Assembly: GCA_016222805.1 (NCBI GenBank)
Contig: JACRQG010000011.1
Span: 310,001 to 374,000 of the forward strand
Reading direction: 5' to 3'
Length of the DNA: 64,000 bases
From: Verrucomicrobiota bacterium
GTDB lineage: Bacteria > Verrucomicrobiota > Verrucomicrobiia > Opitutales > Opitutaceae
In this document: positions 1 to 8,449 of the stretch, one piece after another
Layout: every line of letters begins with the position of its first letter
Numbering within the stretch: the first letter of the stretch is position 1
Notes under the pieces: model-generated
The model's database searches: none
What the model saw: only the letters and a program-made list of their open reading frames with translations
Told to the model about the DNA's origin: nothing
Translations under genes and position numbers: made by a program

Positions 1-1182
1 GCGATTAATCTCTTTCCCTGGGACGTGCAGAGCGAAGGAGCGGCGCCGTGCCTCGCCGCCATCGCGGGTCTGGGGTGCAGCACGGTGGTGCTGAGCATGA
101 ACTACCACCGTGCCCGGCTGTTCCGGCCGCGAACCCTGGGCTACTACCACCGGCCGGTCGACTGGTGCGACTTCACTCCCACGCCTCCGCTTTACGAAGA
201 GCCGGCGCTGCTCCCGCCGGTGAATCCGGATGCCCGGTGTGTGGCCGCGTCGCGGGAAGCGGTGGCGGCGGCGCGCGCGCGCGGTCTCGAGGTGATCGCG
301 TCGGTCATCGGCTGCCACAACACGACCCTCGGACTGGCGCATCCGGAGCTCTGCGTCGAAAACGCCTTCGGGGATCGTTACGCCTTCGCGCTGTGTCCGG
401 CCCAGCCGCGAGTGCGTTCCCACCTGTGCAGCGTGGTGCGCGACGTCAGCCGGCAGTTCCGGCCCGAGGCGGTGCTGCTCGACAGCTTCGCGTACCTGGA
501 TGCCGTCCATCGCGAGCACCATGAGTTGATGTTCGTGAGTCCGGGGGCGCAGGGAAAATACCTGCTCTCGCTCTGCTTTTGTCCCGCCTGCCGGGAGCGG
601 CTGGCGGGGGAAGGGGTCGAGCCGGAGGCGTTTCGCACCGAGGTGCGGGGCCTCCTCGCGGCCTCCGTGGCCCGCGAGCCGCACCCACGTTCCGCGGAGT
701 GGGAACGGGACGAGTTGACCGCGCTCCTGCTGGAGGTCCCGGAAGTGTTGGCGGCGACCCGCGCGCGCGCCCGCGCCGTGGCCGATCTCCTGCGGCAGGT
801 GCGACAGGTGACGCAGGAAGAGAAGGTGGGTTTGCACGCGCAGAGCGGTCTGCTGGCCCGACCGGCGGCGCGCGCCTGGACCGAGGGCACCGGGCTGCGG
901 GCGCTCGCGAGTGTTGCCGAACATCTTTTCATCCAGGCCCACCACGGTTCGGCCCGCGAGGTGGCGCAGGACCTGGGCTGGGCGGCGTCGCTCGTGCCGG
1001 CGTCGCGGCTCGTGGCGGCCTCGATGGTGGGAGAAGATCACGTCGCGTCCGAAGGCGAGCTCCTGCAACGCGTGCAGTCCGTGCGCGCCGTCGGCGCCGC
1101 CGGGGTGTGTTTCTACAACTACGGCCTGCTCTCTTCCGCGCGCCTGGCGTGGGTTCGCCGGGCCAACGAAAGCCTCACATGA
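1..1182 (+). CDS. Putative barrel-type glycoside hydrolase, 5' end cut by window
   Basis: The frame is open from base 1, so the gene starts upstream; the first internal start would be GTG at 25. About 393 codons are present. The protein has short hydrophobic strands ending in acidic or aromatic residues (for example AVLLDSFAYLD) and a central CFCPAC cysteine cluster. This matches the uncharacterised TIM-barrel 'hypothetical glycosyl hydrolase' proteins common in Verrucomicrobiota and Planctomycetota. No catalytic pair can be assigned with confidence. The stop overlaps the next start (ATGA), so the two genes are probably translationally coupled. Carbohydrate degradation is inferred from the fold impression and from the neighbouring β-helix enzyme. 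Confidence 0.6.
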   Translation, partial: AINLFPWDVQSEGAAPCLAAIAGLGCSTVVLSMNYHRARLFRPRTLGYYHRPVDWCDFTPTPPLYEEPALLPPVNPDARCVAASREAVAAARARGLEVIASVIGCHNTTLGLAHPELCVENAFGDRYAFALCPAQPRVRSHLCSVVRDVSRQFRPEAVLLDSFAYLDAVHREHHELMFVSPGAQGKYLLSLCFCPACRERLAGEGVEPEAFRTEVRGLLAASVAREPHPRSAEWERDELTALLLEVPEVLAATRARARAVADLLRQVRQVTQEEKVGLHAQSGLLARPAARAWTEGTGLRALASVAEHLFIQAHHGSAREVAQDLGWAASLVPASRLVAASMVGEDHVASEGELLQRVQSVRAVGAAGVCFYNYGLLSSARLAWVRRANESLT

Positions 1183-1508
1183 TCAAACACTCCTTCACCG
1201 CGGTGCTCGAGCGCAACGTGACCTTCACGGACACGCTGGTGACCGAACCCTACGAAGTGGCCTGGGCCCGCGAGGCGCGGGTCTTCGTGCGGGCGCTGGA
1301 TCTTGCGGGGCGGCTCGAGGCGTCGGCGGAGATCTCCCCCGATGGCCTGTTTTGGATGCCGGAAGGTACACCTCCCGTGGCGATTCAGCAGGCGGGCCTG
1401 CTCTCGTTTCCGCTGCGCGAGTTCGGCCACTGGCTGCGCCTCGCCCTGCGGGTGACCGGTCCGGCGCCTTCGGCGCGCGTGATCGTGTACTTGGCGTTGA
1501 AGGAGTGA
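1179..1508 (+). CDS. Small hypothetical protein coupled to the hydrolase
   Basis: This 109-residue protein begins at an ATG that overlaps the preceding stop by four bases (ATGA), which decides the start. It has no signal peptide and no membrane segment. The composition suggests a small β-rich domain with many Val, Phe and Arg residues (FVRALD, LRLALRV). I do not recognise a family. The tight coupling to the upstream barrel protein suggests a partner or accessory domain. It ends ten bases before the ATG of the β-helix gene, and its last bases supply the GAGG that may serve as that gene's ribosome binding site. Confidence 0.6.
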   Translation: MIKHSFTAVLERNVTFTDTLVTEPYEVAWAREARVFVRALDLAGRLEASAEISPDGLFWMPEGTPPVAIQQAGLLSFPLREFGHWLRLALRVTGPAPSARVIVYLALKE

Positions 1509-1518
1509 GGACACCGTG

Positions 1519-3873
1519 ATGACCGCTCTGCTCCAATCCTCGACGACTGGCGTCGGTCCTTCGCGGGCCGTGGCTGCGTTGAAGCGTAGCGACCAGGTAG
1601 ATTCTGGCGTGACGACGCTATCGCCGCGCGCAAGCGCGGATAGTCTCTCACGGGAGGGCCAGCGCCGGGTCGCGAGCCCTCGACGGATTCTGACCTTGGC
1701 GGCCTGCCTCGCGCTCGCGTCACTGCCCGGGTCACTCCTCGCCGCCACGCGCCTCCACGTCTCCCCGCAGGGCAACGATGCCAACGCCGGCACGGCCGAA
1801 AGCCCGCTCGCGACGCCGCAGGCCGCCCGCGACCACGCGCGGCGGATCATCGCGCGCGGGCTTACCGAACCGGTGGAGATCCTCTTTGCCGCGGGTACCT
1901 ACCAGCTGGCTTCGACGCTCGAACTCCGTCCGGAGGACTCCGGCACCGCCCAATTCCCGATCACCTGGAAGGCCACGCCCGGAGCCAGGGTCGTCTGGAG
2001 CGGGGGCCGCGCGATTCCCCGGAAGTGGTCCAAGGGCGCGGATGGCGTGTGGCAGGTGGACCTCCAGGGGGTGGGGCCGGACGCGTGGAATTTCCGCCAG
2101 TTGTTCGTGGAAGAGAAACGTACCACCCGCGCCCGCTTTCCCAACGCCGACGCGCCCAATCCGTTCCTCTATGCCACCGGCGGCGACCTGGATCACGCGA
2201 TCATCGCGCCGGCCCTCGTGAAGGAGGCCTGGGGGAGGGCCCGCGATGCGCAGATCAACCTCGTGCCCCAGTGGCGGTTCTTCAACCAGTGGAACACCGT
2301 CACGAAGGTCGACGCGAAGACCGGCCGGATCGATTTCGCGGACAGCGAACGGCACGCCAAGGTCATTCCCGGAAACTGGTTCTGGATCGAAGGCGTGCGC
2401 GAGGAACTCGATCAGCCCGGTGAGTGGTTTCTCGACCGGGAGAGCCGCCGCCTGCACTATCTGCCGCTCGCGGGTGTCGATCCGAACTCCCTCGCCGTTG
2501 TCGCCCCCGTGCTTACCCGGCTCGTCAACGCCCGGGGCGACGTCGAGGCCGGGACGCACGTCCGGCATGTGCATTTCGACGGCCTGGAGTTCCGCCACAC
2601 CGAGTTCACGCTCGGTCACATCGAGGCCCGCGTGCACACCGACACCGCGGTCATGTTCGAGAACACCCTCGATTGCGTCGTCCGGAACTGCCACTTCGAG
2701 AACATCGGCGGGTACGCGCTGTGGCTGCACCTCGACAGCCGGCGTAATCGATTCGATCGCAATGTCGTCCGCCACTCCGGCGGCGGGGGCGTGCTCCTGA
2801 CCGGAGCGCGCCTGTCCTACATGGACGACACCAAGATCTACACCCCCGGCGAGGCGGCGGCCAAGGTCGCGCCCATCCTCAACGAGATCACCCGCAACAC
2901 CGTCGAGCATTGCGGCCGGATCCGCTATTACGGCGGCGGTGTGCACCTCGATTCGCGGCCCGCCCACATGTCGATGGAGCCCGGCAACCGGATCGCCCAC
3001 AATTACTTCAACGACCTGTCGCGCAACGGCGTCTTCGCGTTCCGCAACCAGGGCGGCAGCGTGGTCGAATACAACCACATCCACAACGCGATGCAGACGA
3101 CCATCGACGGCGCCTGCATTCACTTCGCGACGATGAACCACCTCAACGCGCCGAACTTCATCCTCAACAACTGGCTCTACGACATCTGGGGCTACGAGCA
3201 GAAGCCGGACGGCAAACCGATCCGCAAGCTCGCCAACGGCATCTTTCTCGACTGGGACACCAGCAACACCACCGTGCGCGACAACTGGGTCTACAATTCC
3301 GTCGGCGGCGCGATCAAACCGATCTGGGAAAACCAGAAACTCGTCGTCGAGAATAACCGCGAGTCCGACACCCGCATCGTCCCGCCGTTCGTGGACGAAC
3401 TTGGACCCGGCGGCCGCGCGACCAACGGCATCGACCTCGCGGCGAATCGCCTCACCGGCAGCGTGGTGCACTACACGGACGCGAACCACGTCGCCACGAC
3501 CGGCCGATGGGCCCCGCAAACGGTCACCGGGATGTGGGGCCTGTTCCGCTTCAACTTCCTCGTCGGCACCGCCGCGGTGCCCTCGACCGCCACCTACACG
3601 CTGCCGATCCCACAGGACGGTACCTACCAGGTTTCCCTGCTCTACAAGTCCGCCCAGGATAGCGCCTCGAACGTGCCGGTCGTGATCGATCACGCCGACG
3701 GCCGCGCGAAACTCACCTGGAACATGCGCAAGGGTTCCCGCCACGGTTTCTCCGTCCCGGTCGGCACCTATCGGTTCAAGGCCGGTGGGCGCCACACCGT
3801 CACGCTCTCGACCGCCCACACGGATGGGAACGTGATCGCCGACGCGGTCGCCTTTGTGAAGGTGGCCGACTAG
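1519..3873 (+). CDS. Exported right-handed β-helix protein with golvesin-like C-terminal domain
   Basis: The mature protein opens with a LHVSPQGNDAN motif typical of exported parallel β-helix polysaccharide-active proteins (GH141-like and related). A long Asn-, Gly- and His-rich helix repeat region follows (about residues 330-600), with repeated N-x-F/I/V-x-x-N ladders. The last ~135 residues (from VVHYTDANHV) look like a golvesin C-terminal-like β-sandwich, often a carbohydrate-binding module. The signal segment is LTLAACLALASLPGSLLAA. A GTG at 1516 directly precedes the ATG at 1519, and GAGG lies at a suitable distance. The ~50 residues before the signal segment are unusual, so a later start (GTG near 1609) is possible. 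Substrate unknown; an uncharacterised plant or algal glycan is a reasonable guess. Confidence 0.8.
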   Translation: MTALLQSSTTGVGPSRAVAALKRSDQVDSGVTTLSPRASADSLSREGQRRVASPRRILTLAACLALASLPGSLLAATRLHVSPQGNDANAGTAESPLATPQAARDHARRIIARGLTEPVEILFAAGTYQLASTLELRPEDSGTAQFPITWKATPGARVVWSGGRAIPRKWSKGADGVWQVDLQGVGPDAWNFRQLFVEEKRTTRARFPNADAPNPFLYATGGDLDHAIIAPALVKEAWGRARDAQINLVPQWRFFNQWNTVTKVDAKTGRIDFADSERHAKVIPGNWFWIEGVREELDQPGEWFLDRESRRLHYLPLAGVDPNSLAVVAPVLTRLVNARGDVEAGTHVRHVHFDGLEFRHTEFTLGHIEARVHTDTAVMFENTLDCVVRNCHFENIGGYALWLHLDSRRNRFDRNVVRHSGGGGVLLTGARLSYMDDTKIYTPGEAAAKVAPILNEITRNTVEHCGRIRYYGGGVHLDSRPAHMSMEPGNRIAHNYFNDLSRNGVFAFRNQGGSVVEYNHIHNAMQTTIDGACIHFATMNHLNAPNFILNNWLYDIWGYEQKPDGKPIRKLANGIFLDWDTSNTTVRDNWVYNSVGGAIKPIWENQKLVVENNRESDTRIVPPFVDELGPGGRATNGIDLAANRLTGSVVHYTDANHVATTGRWAPQTVTGMWGLFRFNFLVGTAAVPSTATYTLPIPQDGTYQVSLLYKSAQDSASNVPVVIDHADGRAKLTWNMRKGSRHGFSVPVGTYRFKAGGRHTVTLSTAHTDGNVIADAVAFVKVAD
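1624..1639. repeat. Short perfect hairpin with GCAA loop
   Basis: CCGCGC-GCAA-GCGCGG is a six-base-pair GC stem closed by a GNRA-type tetraloop. It lies in the unusual N-terminal extension of the β-helix gene, before the signal-peptide coding region. If the true start is downstream, this is a structured 5' leader; otherwise it is a codon-level coincidence. Confidence 0.4.
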
Positions 3874-3901
3874 CGGTTCATCACCGTCCCACCGGGAATC
3901 A

Positions 3902-4666
3902 TTAAGCGCAGCCCCGCCGCGTTTCTTTCAGCACCTGCTGGTACCGGGAGCGAATGATGCCCAGGTCCGATTCCACGGCAAAATGCGTGAAGCCTTTGCT
4001 GCGCAGTGCCGGGATGTCCTCCAGCGACCGCACCAGAATGCCCGCCTGTTTGCCCACCGCCTGGGCGGCGTTCGCTACCCTCGCCAGGCACGTTTCATAA
4101 TCGAGCCCGTCGCTGTTCTGCCGTACGGAGAGATCAAAAGCCAGATCGGCCGGCCCCACAAAGAGCACGTCGACGCCGTCCACTGCGGCGATCTCCGCAA
4201 CCCGCTCGACGCCGCGCAGCGTCTCGATCTGGGCAAACAGCACCGGCGGCGGCAAATCGGCCGGTGCCGGCATCGCCCGCAGGCCGTACTCATAGACCCG
4301 CGCGGACCGGGAGATGCCGCGACGGCCCCGCGGCGGATAGTGCATCGCCTGCAGACAACCCGCCGCTTCCTCGACCGATTCCACGTGCGGCACCATGATT
4401 CCCGCGCTGCCCCAGTCGAGCGCGCGCAGGATCAGGTCGGGATGCGGGGCTCCCACGCGCACGATCGCCAACGCCGGGGATCCCTTGATCGCTTGCAGGT
4501 TCCCCATCAGGACCGCATCGGAATGCGCGCCGTGTTCGAGATCGAACAGCAGCCAGTCGAAACCGGAGGCGGCGGCGAGTTCCGCGATGATTGGCGAGCC
4601 GATCGACAGCCAGGTGCCGATGAACGGCTCCGTGCGGCGGAGACGCGCGAGGGAATGGGAGGTCAT
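3902..4666 (-). CDS. HpcH/HpaI-family class II aldolase
   Basis: This 254-residue enzyme should cleave a 2-keto-3-deoxy sugar acid or related 4-hydroxy-2-oxo acid to pyruvate plus an aldehyde. The family signature residues are visible at nearly HpaI numbering: Asp42, His45 and Arg70 (FDLEHG; IVRVG) for catalysis, and Glu148 (QIET) and Asp174 (GPADL) as divalent-metal ligands. Length is typical. Its start overlaps the stop of the upstream kinase by ATGA, and it is the last gene of a minus-strand series that includes a symporter and exported glycosidase-like enzymes. This suggests the terminal step of sugar-acid breakdown. RhmA (2-keto-3-deoxyrhamnonate aldolase) is one plausible assignment; the substrate cannot be fixed from sequence. 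Confidence 0.9.
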   Translation of the reverse strand: MTSHSLARLRRTEPFIGTWLSIGSPIIAELAAASGFDWLLFDLEHGAHSDAVLMGNLQAIKGSPALAIVRVGAPHPDLILRALDWGSAGIMVPHVESVEEAAGCLQAMHYPPRGRRGISRSARVYEYGLRAMPAPADLPPPVLFAQIETLRGVERVAEIAAVDGVDVLFVGPADLAFDLSVRQNSDGLDYETCLARVANAAQAVGKQAGILVRSLEDIPALRSKGFTHFAVESDLGIIRSRYQQVLKETRRGCA

Positions 4667-5763
4667 AGGGAAAAAGGATCACCCTCGTCGCGCAGTCCAC
4701 GCAGTGCGGCGCCGAGACGCCCCAGCGTCTGCGTCCGCAACGCCGCCCCGTCGCCGTCGGCACCGATCAGGAAAAAGCGGCTGTCGTGGTTGAAATAGCC
4801 TGCGCCGACGCGAATCACGGCCTTGAACATCATGTTGCGGAGCAGATGGAGCCAAAACCGCAGCGCGAAGTTCGGCGGCAGCGGTCGTACCGCCGCGTAG
4901 CCCGCGAAGGCTCGCCGCAGGGCCTCGCCGCCGTGGAAGCAGCCGAACAGCGAGAGGTCATCCAGCGGATCGCCCGCGATGCAGTCGTCCCAGTCGATCA
5001 CCGCGAGAATCTGCCGCTCCGTGCCCAGCAGGTTCCAAAGGGCGGTGTCCTTGTGCACGAGGCAGCCGATCGGGAGGTCAAGCAGCGGGCGGTGCCTCGC
5101 AACTTCTTGACGAATCTCCGCCGCCATCGGCGCCTCCAGGAACTCCCGCGCCACCAGGAAATCGAGGTGCGCCTCGAACCGCGTATGAAAATAGTCGGCA
5201 TACGAGCGCTGCAGCCCGCGGAGCTGCGAGTGGGCCTGCGCCCCGTCGACCGCAAAGGGACCGAAGCCCGCCACCGGCACCTCCTGCCACGTGGCGATCA
5301 GGCGGCCCAACTGCTCCGCGATCGCCGGGAGTTCGAGAGTGCCCGCCTTGAAATGCCGGTTGAGGTCCGGCGCCGGCACGTACTCCAGGATCTGCCAGGC
5401 GAACGGAACTTCGCGGCGGCTCGCATCGACGGCGATCACCTGGGGGGTCGGCACGCCCCGTGCCCGGACTATGTCCATTACGAACGATTCCACCGCGAGG
5501 TAGTCGTCCCGCTCCGGACCATCCTCGAGGCGGACGAAGTACTCGCGCCCCGCGACGGTCACGTGAAAGGTCTGGTGATTGCCCTGGCCGCCGCCATCCC
5601 GCAGCGCATCCGGGGCCCGCCCGAAATGCCGCGCCAGTACCCCGCGCAGTAGCTCGGTCAATTCGGTCGGCGACCGCCGCGAGTCGCCCTGCGCCGTGCC
5701 ATGAAAGGCCGCCGGGCGGTCGCATTTCCAGTAGTAGATGCCCTGGCGGATGGGCGGCTTCAT
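4663..5763 (-). CDS. APH-fold small-molecule kinase
   Basis: This 366-residue protein carries the aminoglycoside phosphotransferase/choline kinase fold. The Brenner motif HKDTALWN holds catalytic Asp239 and Asn244, and the metal-binding DWDD-x(4)-GDPLDDL motif follows about 20 residues later. The N-lobe includes a GGGQGNHQTF stretch acting as the nucleotide loop. It overlaps the aldolase downstream and the symporter upstream by ATGA, so the three are surely cotranscribed. In this setting phosphorylation of an imported sugar, sugar acid or polyol is more likely than antibiotic resistance. Substrate is inferred only from context. Confidence 0.85.
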   Translation of the reverse strand: MKPPIRQGIYYWKCDRPAAFHGTAQGDSRRSPTELTELLRGVLARHFGRAPDALRDGGGQGNHQTFHVTVAGREYFVRLEDGPERDDYLAVESFVMDIVRARGVPTPQVIAVDASRREVPFAWQILEYVPAPDLNRHFKAGTLELPAIAEQLGRLIATWQEVPVAGFGPFAVDGAQAHSQLRGLQRSYADYFHTRFEAHLDFLVAREFLEAPMAAEIRQEVARHRPLLDLPIGCLVHKDTALWNLLGTERQILAVIDWDDCIAGDPLDDLSLFGCFHGGEALRRAFAGYAAVRPLPPNFALRFWLHLLRNMMFKAVIRVGAGYFNHDSRFFLIGADGDGAALRTQTLGRLGAALRGLRDEGDPFSL

Positions 5764-6737
5764 CGCACCTCGGTTTCCGGCAAAACCGCCGCCACGGAGG
5801 CAGCCTCACCGGCATGGTCGGTGGCCGGACGCCGGCTCCACCACGCTGCGAGGAGACTGCCGACCAAGGTCTGGATGACACTGCTGAACACGGCCGGCAC
5901 CCCCGCCATCGTCTGCACCGCGAAGTGTTTCTTCGCCAGCATCGCCGCCATCCCCCCGTTCTGCATCCCCACTTCGATGGCAATGGTCCGCGCCGAGATG
6001 ATCGGGAAACGCAGCAGGCGCGTGATGGCGTAGCCGAGCCCGAAACCGAGCAGGTGCACCAACAGCACCGCAGCCGCCACCCGGCCGGCATGGGCGATCA
6101 CTGACGCCGCACTCTGCGCCACGATGCCTCCGGCGATGAAGATGATCGCCATCACCGCCACGGCGGGCGCCAGCGGCGCCACCGCCGCCACCTGCCGGTG
6201 AAACCGCCAGTTGCAGAAGACCCCGATGAGCACCGGCACGACCACCACCTGCAGCGTCGAGAGGCACAGCCCCAGCGCATCCACCGGCACATACTGCCCG
6301 GCCAGGATCTGGCACCAAAGCGGCGTCATGATGAACGCCAGCAGCGTCGACGCCATCGTCATCACCACCGAGAGCGCAACGTTTGCCCGCGCCAGATAAG
6401 TGATCAGGTTCGACGCCGTGCCGCCCGGGCAGCTCGCGACGAGAATCAGCCCGACGGCGAGGCCGGGTTCCAGGCCGAAAACTCGCGCCGAGAACCAGCC
6501 GCCGAGCGGCATGATCGTGTATTGCAGTCCGAAACCGAGCGCCACGGCGCCCGGCATCTTCGTGAGCCGGCGGAAGTCCTCGATCGTGAGCGTGAGCCCC
6601 ATGCTGAGCATCACGATCGTCAGCGCCCAGACGACCCACTGACCGGAAAACCAGCGCAACGTCTCCGGCCAGAGGAGCGCCATCACCGACGACGCGACGA
6701 TCCAGACCGGATAGAGATTGGTGAAGCGAGTCAGCAT
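5760..6737 (-). CDS. BASS-family (bile acid:sodium symporter-like) transporter
   Basis: The protein has 325 residues with nine to ten hydrophobic helices and the family's conserved features: VASCPGGTASN in the first core repeat and EVGMQNGGMAAML in the second, which in known members line the Na+ and substrate sites. Despite the family name, bacterial members move many organic acids (for example pyruvate or pantothenate). Its start is two bases from the stop of the exported propeller gene and its stop overlaps the kinase start by ATGA. This suggests inner-membrane uptake of the anionic product released by the exported enzymes and brought in by the TonB receptor. Confidence 0.9.
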   Translation of the reverse strand: MLTRFTNLYPVWIVASSVMALLWPETLRWFSGQWVVWALTIVMLSMGLTLTIEDFRRLTKMPGAVALGFGLQYTIMPLGGWFSARVFGLEPGLAVGLILVASCPGGTASNLITYLARANVALSVVMTMASTLLAFIMTPLWCQILAGQYVPVDALGLCLSTLQVVVVPVLIGVFCNWRFHRQVAAVAPLAPAVAVMAIIFIAGGIVAQSAASVIAHAGRVAAAVLLVHLLGFGLGYAITRLLRFPIISARTIAIEVGMQNGGMAAMLAKKHFAVQTMAGVPAVFSSVIQTLVGSLLAAWWSRRPATDHAGEAASVAAVLPETEVR

Positions 6738-6738
6738 C

Positions 6739-8385
6739 TCATCTCCTCCCGGCGGTCAGCGCCGCCCGGCCCACGGTGTCCACGACTCCCGGATACCCCG
6801 GCCCGCCGGCGCCGACATAGCCGTGGCTTGCCCCGCTGGCATCGGGGCTGACCCAGAAGGCAAAGAGACTGCCCTGCCGAAGGTGAAAGCGGAACCGCAC
6901 CGGGCGGCCGCGCAGCGCGGAGAGATCAGCTGCGCCCTCCCAGCTGACCTCCTGCAGCGTCGCATCCGCACTGACGGCCTGGCACGCGGCGGCCCCAAAG
7001 GGGGCGATCACCTGGCCGTTTTCGTCGAGCACCTCGACGCGCAGCTCACCCTTGGCCGTCGCCGAATTCACGAAGAGTCGACTGCCCTGGAAGACCACGG
7101 GCCGGGTCGTAAGGGTGCCGGTCCTTTCCCCGGCGTCCATCGAGGCGAATCCATCGCGCCGCAACACGGCGAGGCCCACACTCGCTCCCGTGTACATTCC
7201 GCGATGGCCGTCGGGGCCGATCCCGGAATAGGCGCAGTACGGAAAATAGAGCTGGTCGCCAACCACCAGGCAGACTCCCGCCGTGGTGTGCACATACCCG
7301 CGGTCCCAATCGCCTTCCCGCCGCGTCGCGCCGATGAACGCGCGCCGATCCGGTCGGGCCCAGTGAAAACCATCGCGGCTGAAGCCGAGCTTGAGGTCGG
7401 TGAACTTGGGGAAGTTCCCCAACTCGCAGATGCTGTTGCGCGGACCGAGGTGGATCTGAAACGCCCCGAGCAGGATGCTCTCGTAGGCCACGGCACTCAG
7501 GCTGTAGAGTTGGGGCGCATCGCCGATGCGCGGATCAGGTTTGTCGAGCTCGTCGGCATCGGTCCAATAGACCGACCGATCGAACGCCCCGGCCTGGCCG
7601 TAAACCGGACTCTCCGCGTAGTAGCGATTCCGGCCGTAGGGACCGCTGCGCTTGATGCTGTACACCCAGACCCGGCGAAACGGGTTATAGAAGAACGAGC
7701 AGTAGTCGCCCGCCTTGCCCGCCGACACGTCGCCCGCCACGCGGCCGTCGTCGGCAATCGTATAGAAGAAATGGGACTGCCGCTTGCCGGTGTGATCCGC
7801 CAGGAACTTCACGCGTTCGGCGGGATTGGTTGCGTTGGTGTCGAGCCAGACACAGTTGTCGCCGCCGACGTGGGGCGAGTTGCGCGCCAGAATCAGGTTG
7901 CCGCCGGCCAGGCCCAGTTGCGGCCGCTCCCACCGCAGGGCGTCGCGGCTGGTCGCGAGCGCGAGTCCGCCCCGCCAGTCCGCCGTGTACCACATCTTGA
8001 AGAGCTGGGCGGCCGGGTCGAAGAAGACGCCCCCGTGGCCGAGGTAGCACACGGCGCGCTGGCCGTCGGGCGGCCCGATCTCCTCGGGCGTCGTCGGCCG
8101 GAACACCGGGTTGCTTCCGAGCTTGCGCGCGCTGTGCAGCGTCCGCTTGAGGTCGGTGGACGCGATCAGGAAGTCGTCGACGAAGAGCTGCCGGCCCACA
8201 TCGATTGGTATGACCGCCGGCGGCGCCTGCAGGTACGGCACCGCCATGGGTGCCCGCGATTTCGGGTCGCCGGAAGCCGGCGGCCACTCGCGCGGCAGCA
8301 CGATGCCGTTGGGCAGCGTCTCCGCCGCGTGCAACGATACGAGGCAAACCGCGGCGGTGGTCAGGAGGAAGGAGCGACAATTCAT
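6739..8385 (-). CDS. Exported β-propeller protein, glycosidase-like
   Basis: A clean signal peptide (MNCRSFLLTTAAVCLVSLHA) supports ATG at 8385; a GTG at 8412 with a GGAGG upstream would add nine residues. The mature protein has the QLFVDDFLI motif followed by repeated W/F-rich blades (KMWYTADWRGG, RDGFHWARP). This is seen in a large group of uncharacterised Planctomycetota and Verrucomicrobiota proteins that resemble five-bladed GH32/GH43-type folds. The C-terminal ~110 residues form a β-sandwich-like region. No catalytic acids are assigned. It lies one base upstream of the symporter and downstream of the TonB receptor, so a role in periplasmic processing of the same glycan is likely. Confidence 0.7.
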   Translation of the reverse strand: MNCRSFLLTTAAVCLVSLHAAETLPNGIVLPREWPPASGDPKSRAPMAVPYLQAPPAVIPIDVGRQLFVDDFLIASTDLKRTLHSARKLGSNPVFRPTTPEEIGPPDGQRAVCYLGHGGVFFDPAAQLFKMWYTADWRGGLALATSRDALRWERPQLGLAGGNLILARNSPHVGGDNCVWLDTNATNPAERVKFLADHTGKRQSHFFYTIADDGRVAGDVSAGKAGDYCSFFYNPFRRVWVYSIKRSGPYGRNRYYAESPVYGQAGAFDRSVYWTDADELDKPDPRIGDAPQLYSLSAVAYESILLGAFQIHLGPRNSICELGNFPKFTDLKLGFSRDGFHWARPDRRAFIGATRREGDWDRGYVHTTAGVCLVVGDQLYFPYCAYSGIGPDGHRGMYTGASVGLAVLRRDGFASMDAGERTGTLTTRPVVFQGSRLFVNSATAKGELRVEVLDENGQVIAPFGAAACQAVSADATLQEVSWEGAADLSALRGRPVRFRFHLRQGSLFAFWVSPDASGASHGYVGAGGPGYPGVVDTVGRAALTAGRR

Positions 8386-8449
8386 GAGAGGTAACCGGTT
8401 CGGGTTCTGCACCGTGGCAACACCCTCCAGGGATGAAGACCGGAGGTAT

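Noticed and set aside
4663-5763. Aminoglycoside resistance gene
   Set aside because: The APH fold is shared by many metabolic kinases, and the operon context is sugar or organic acid catabolism.
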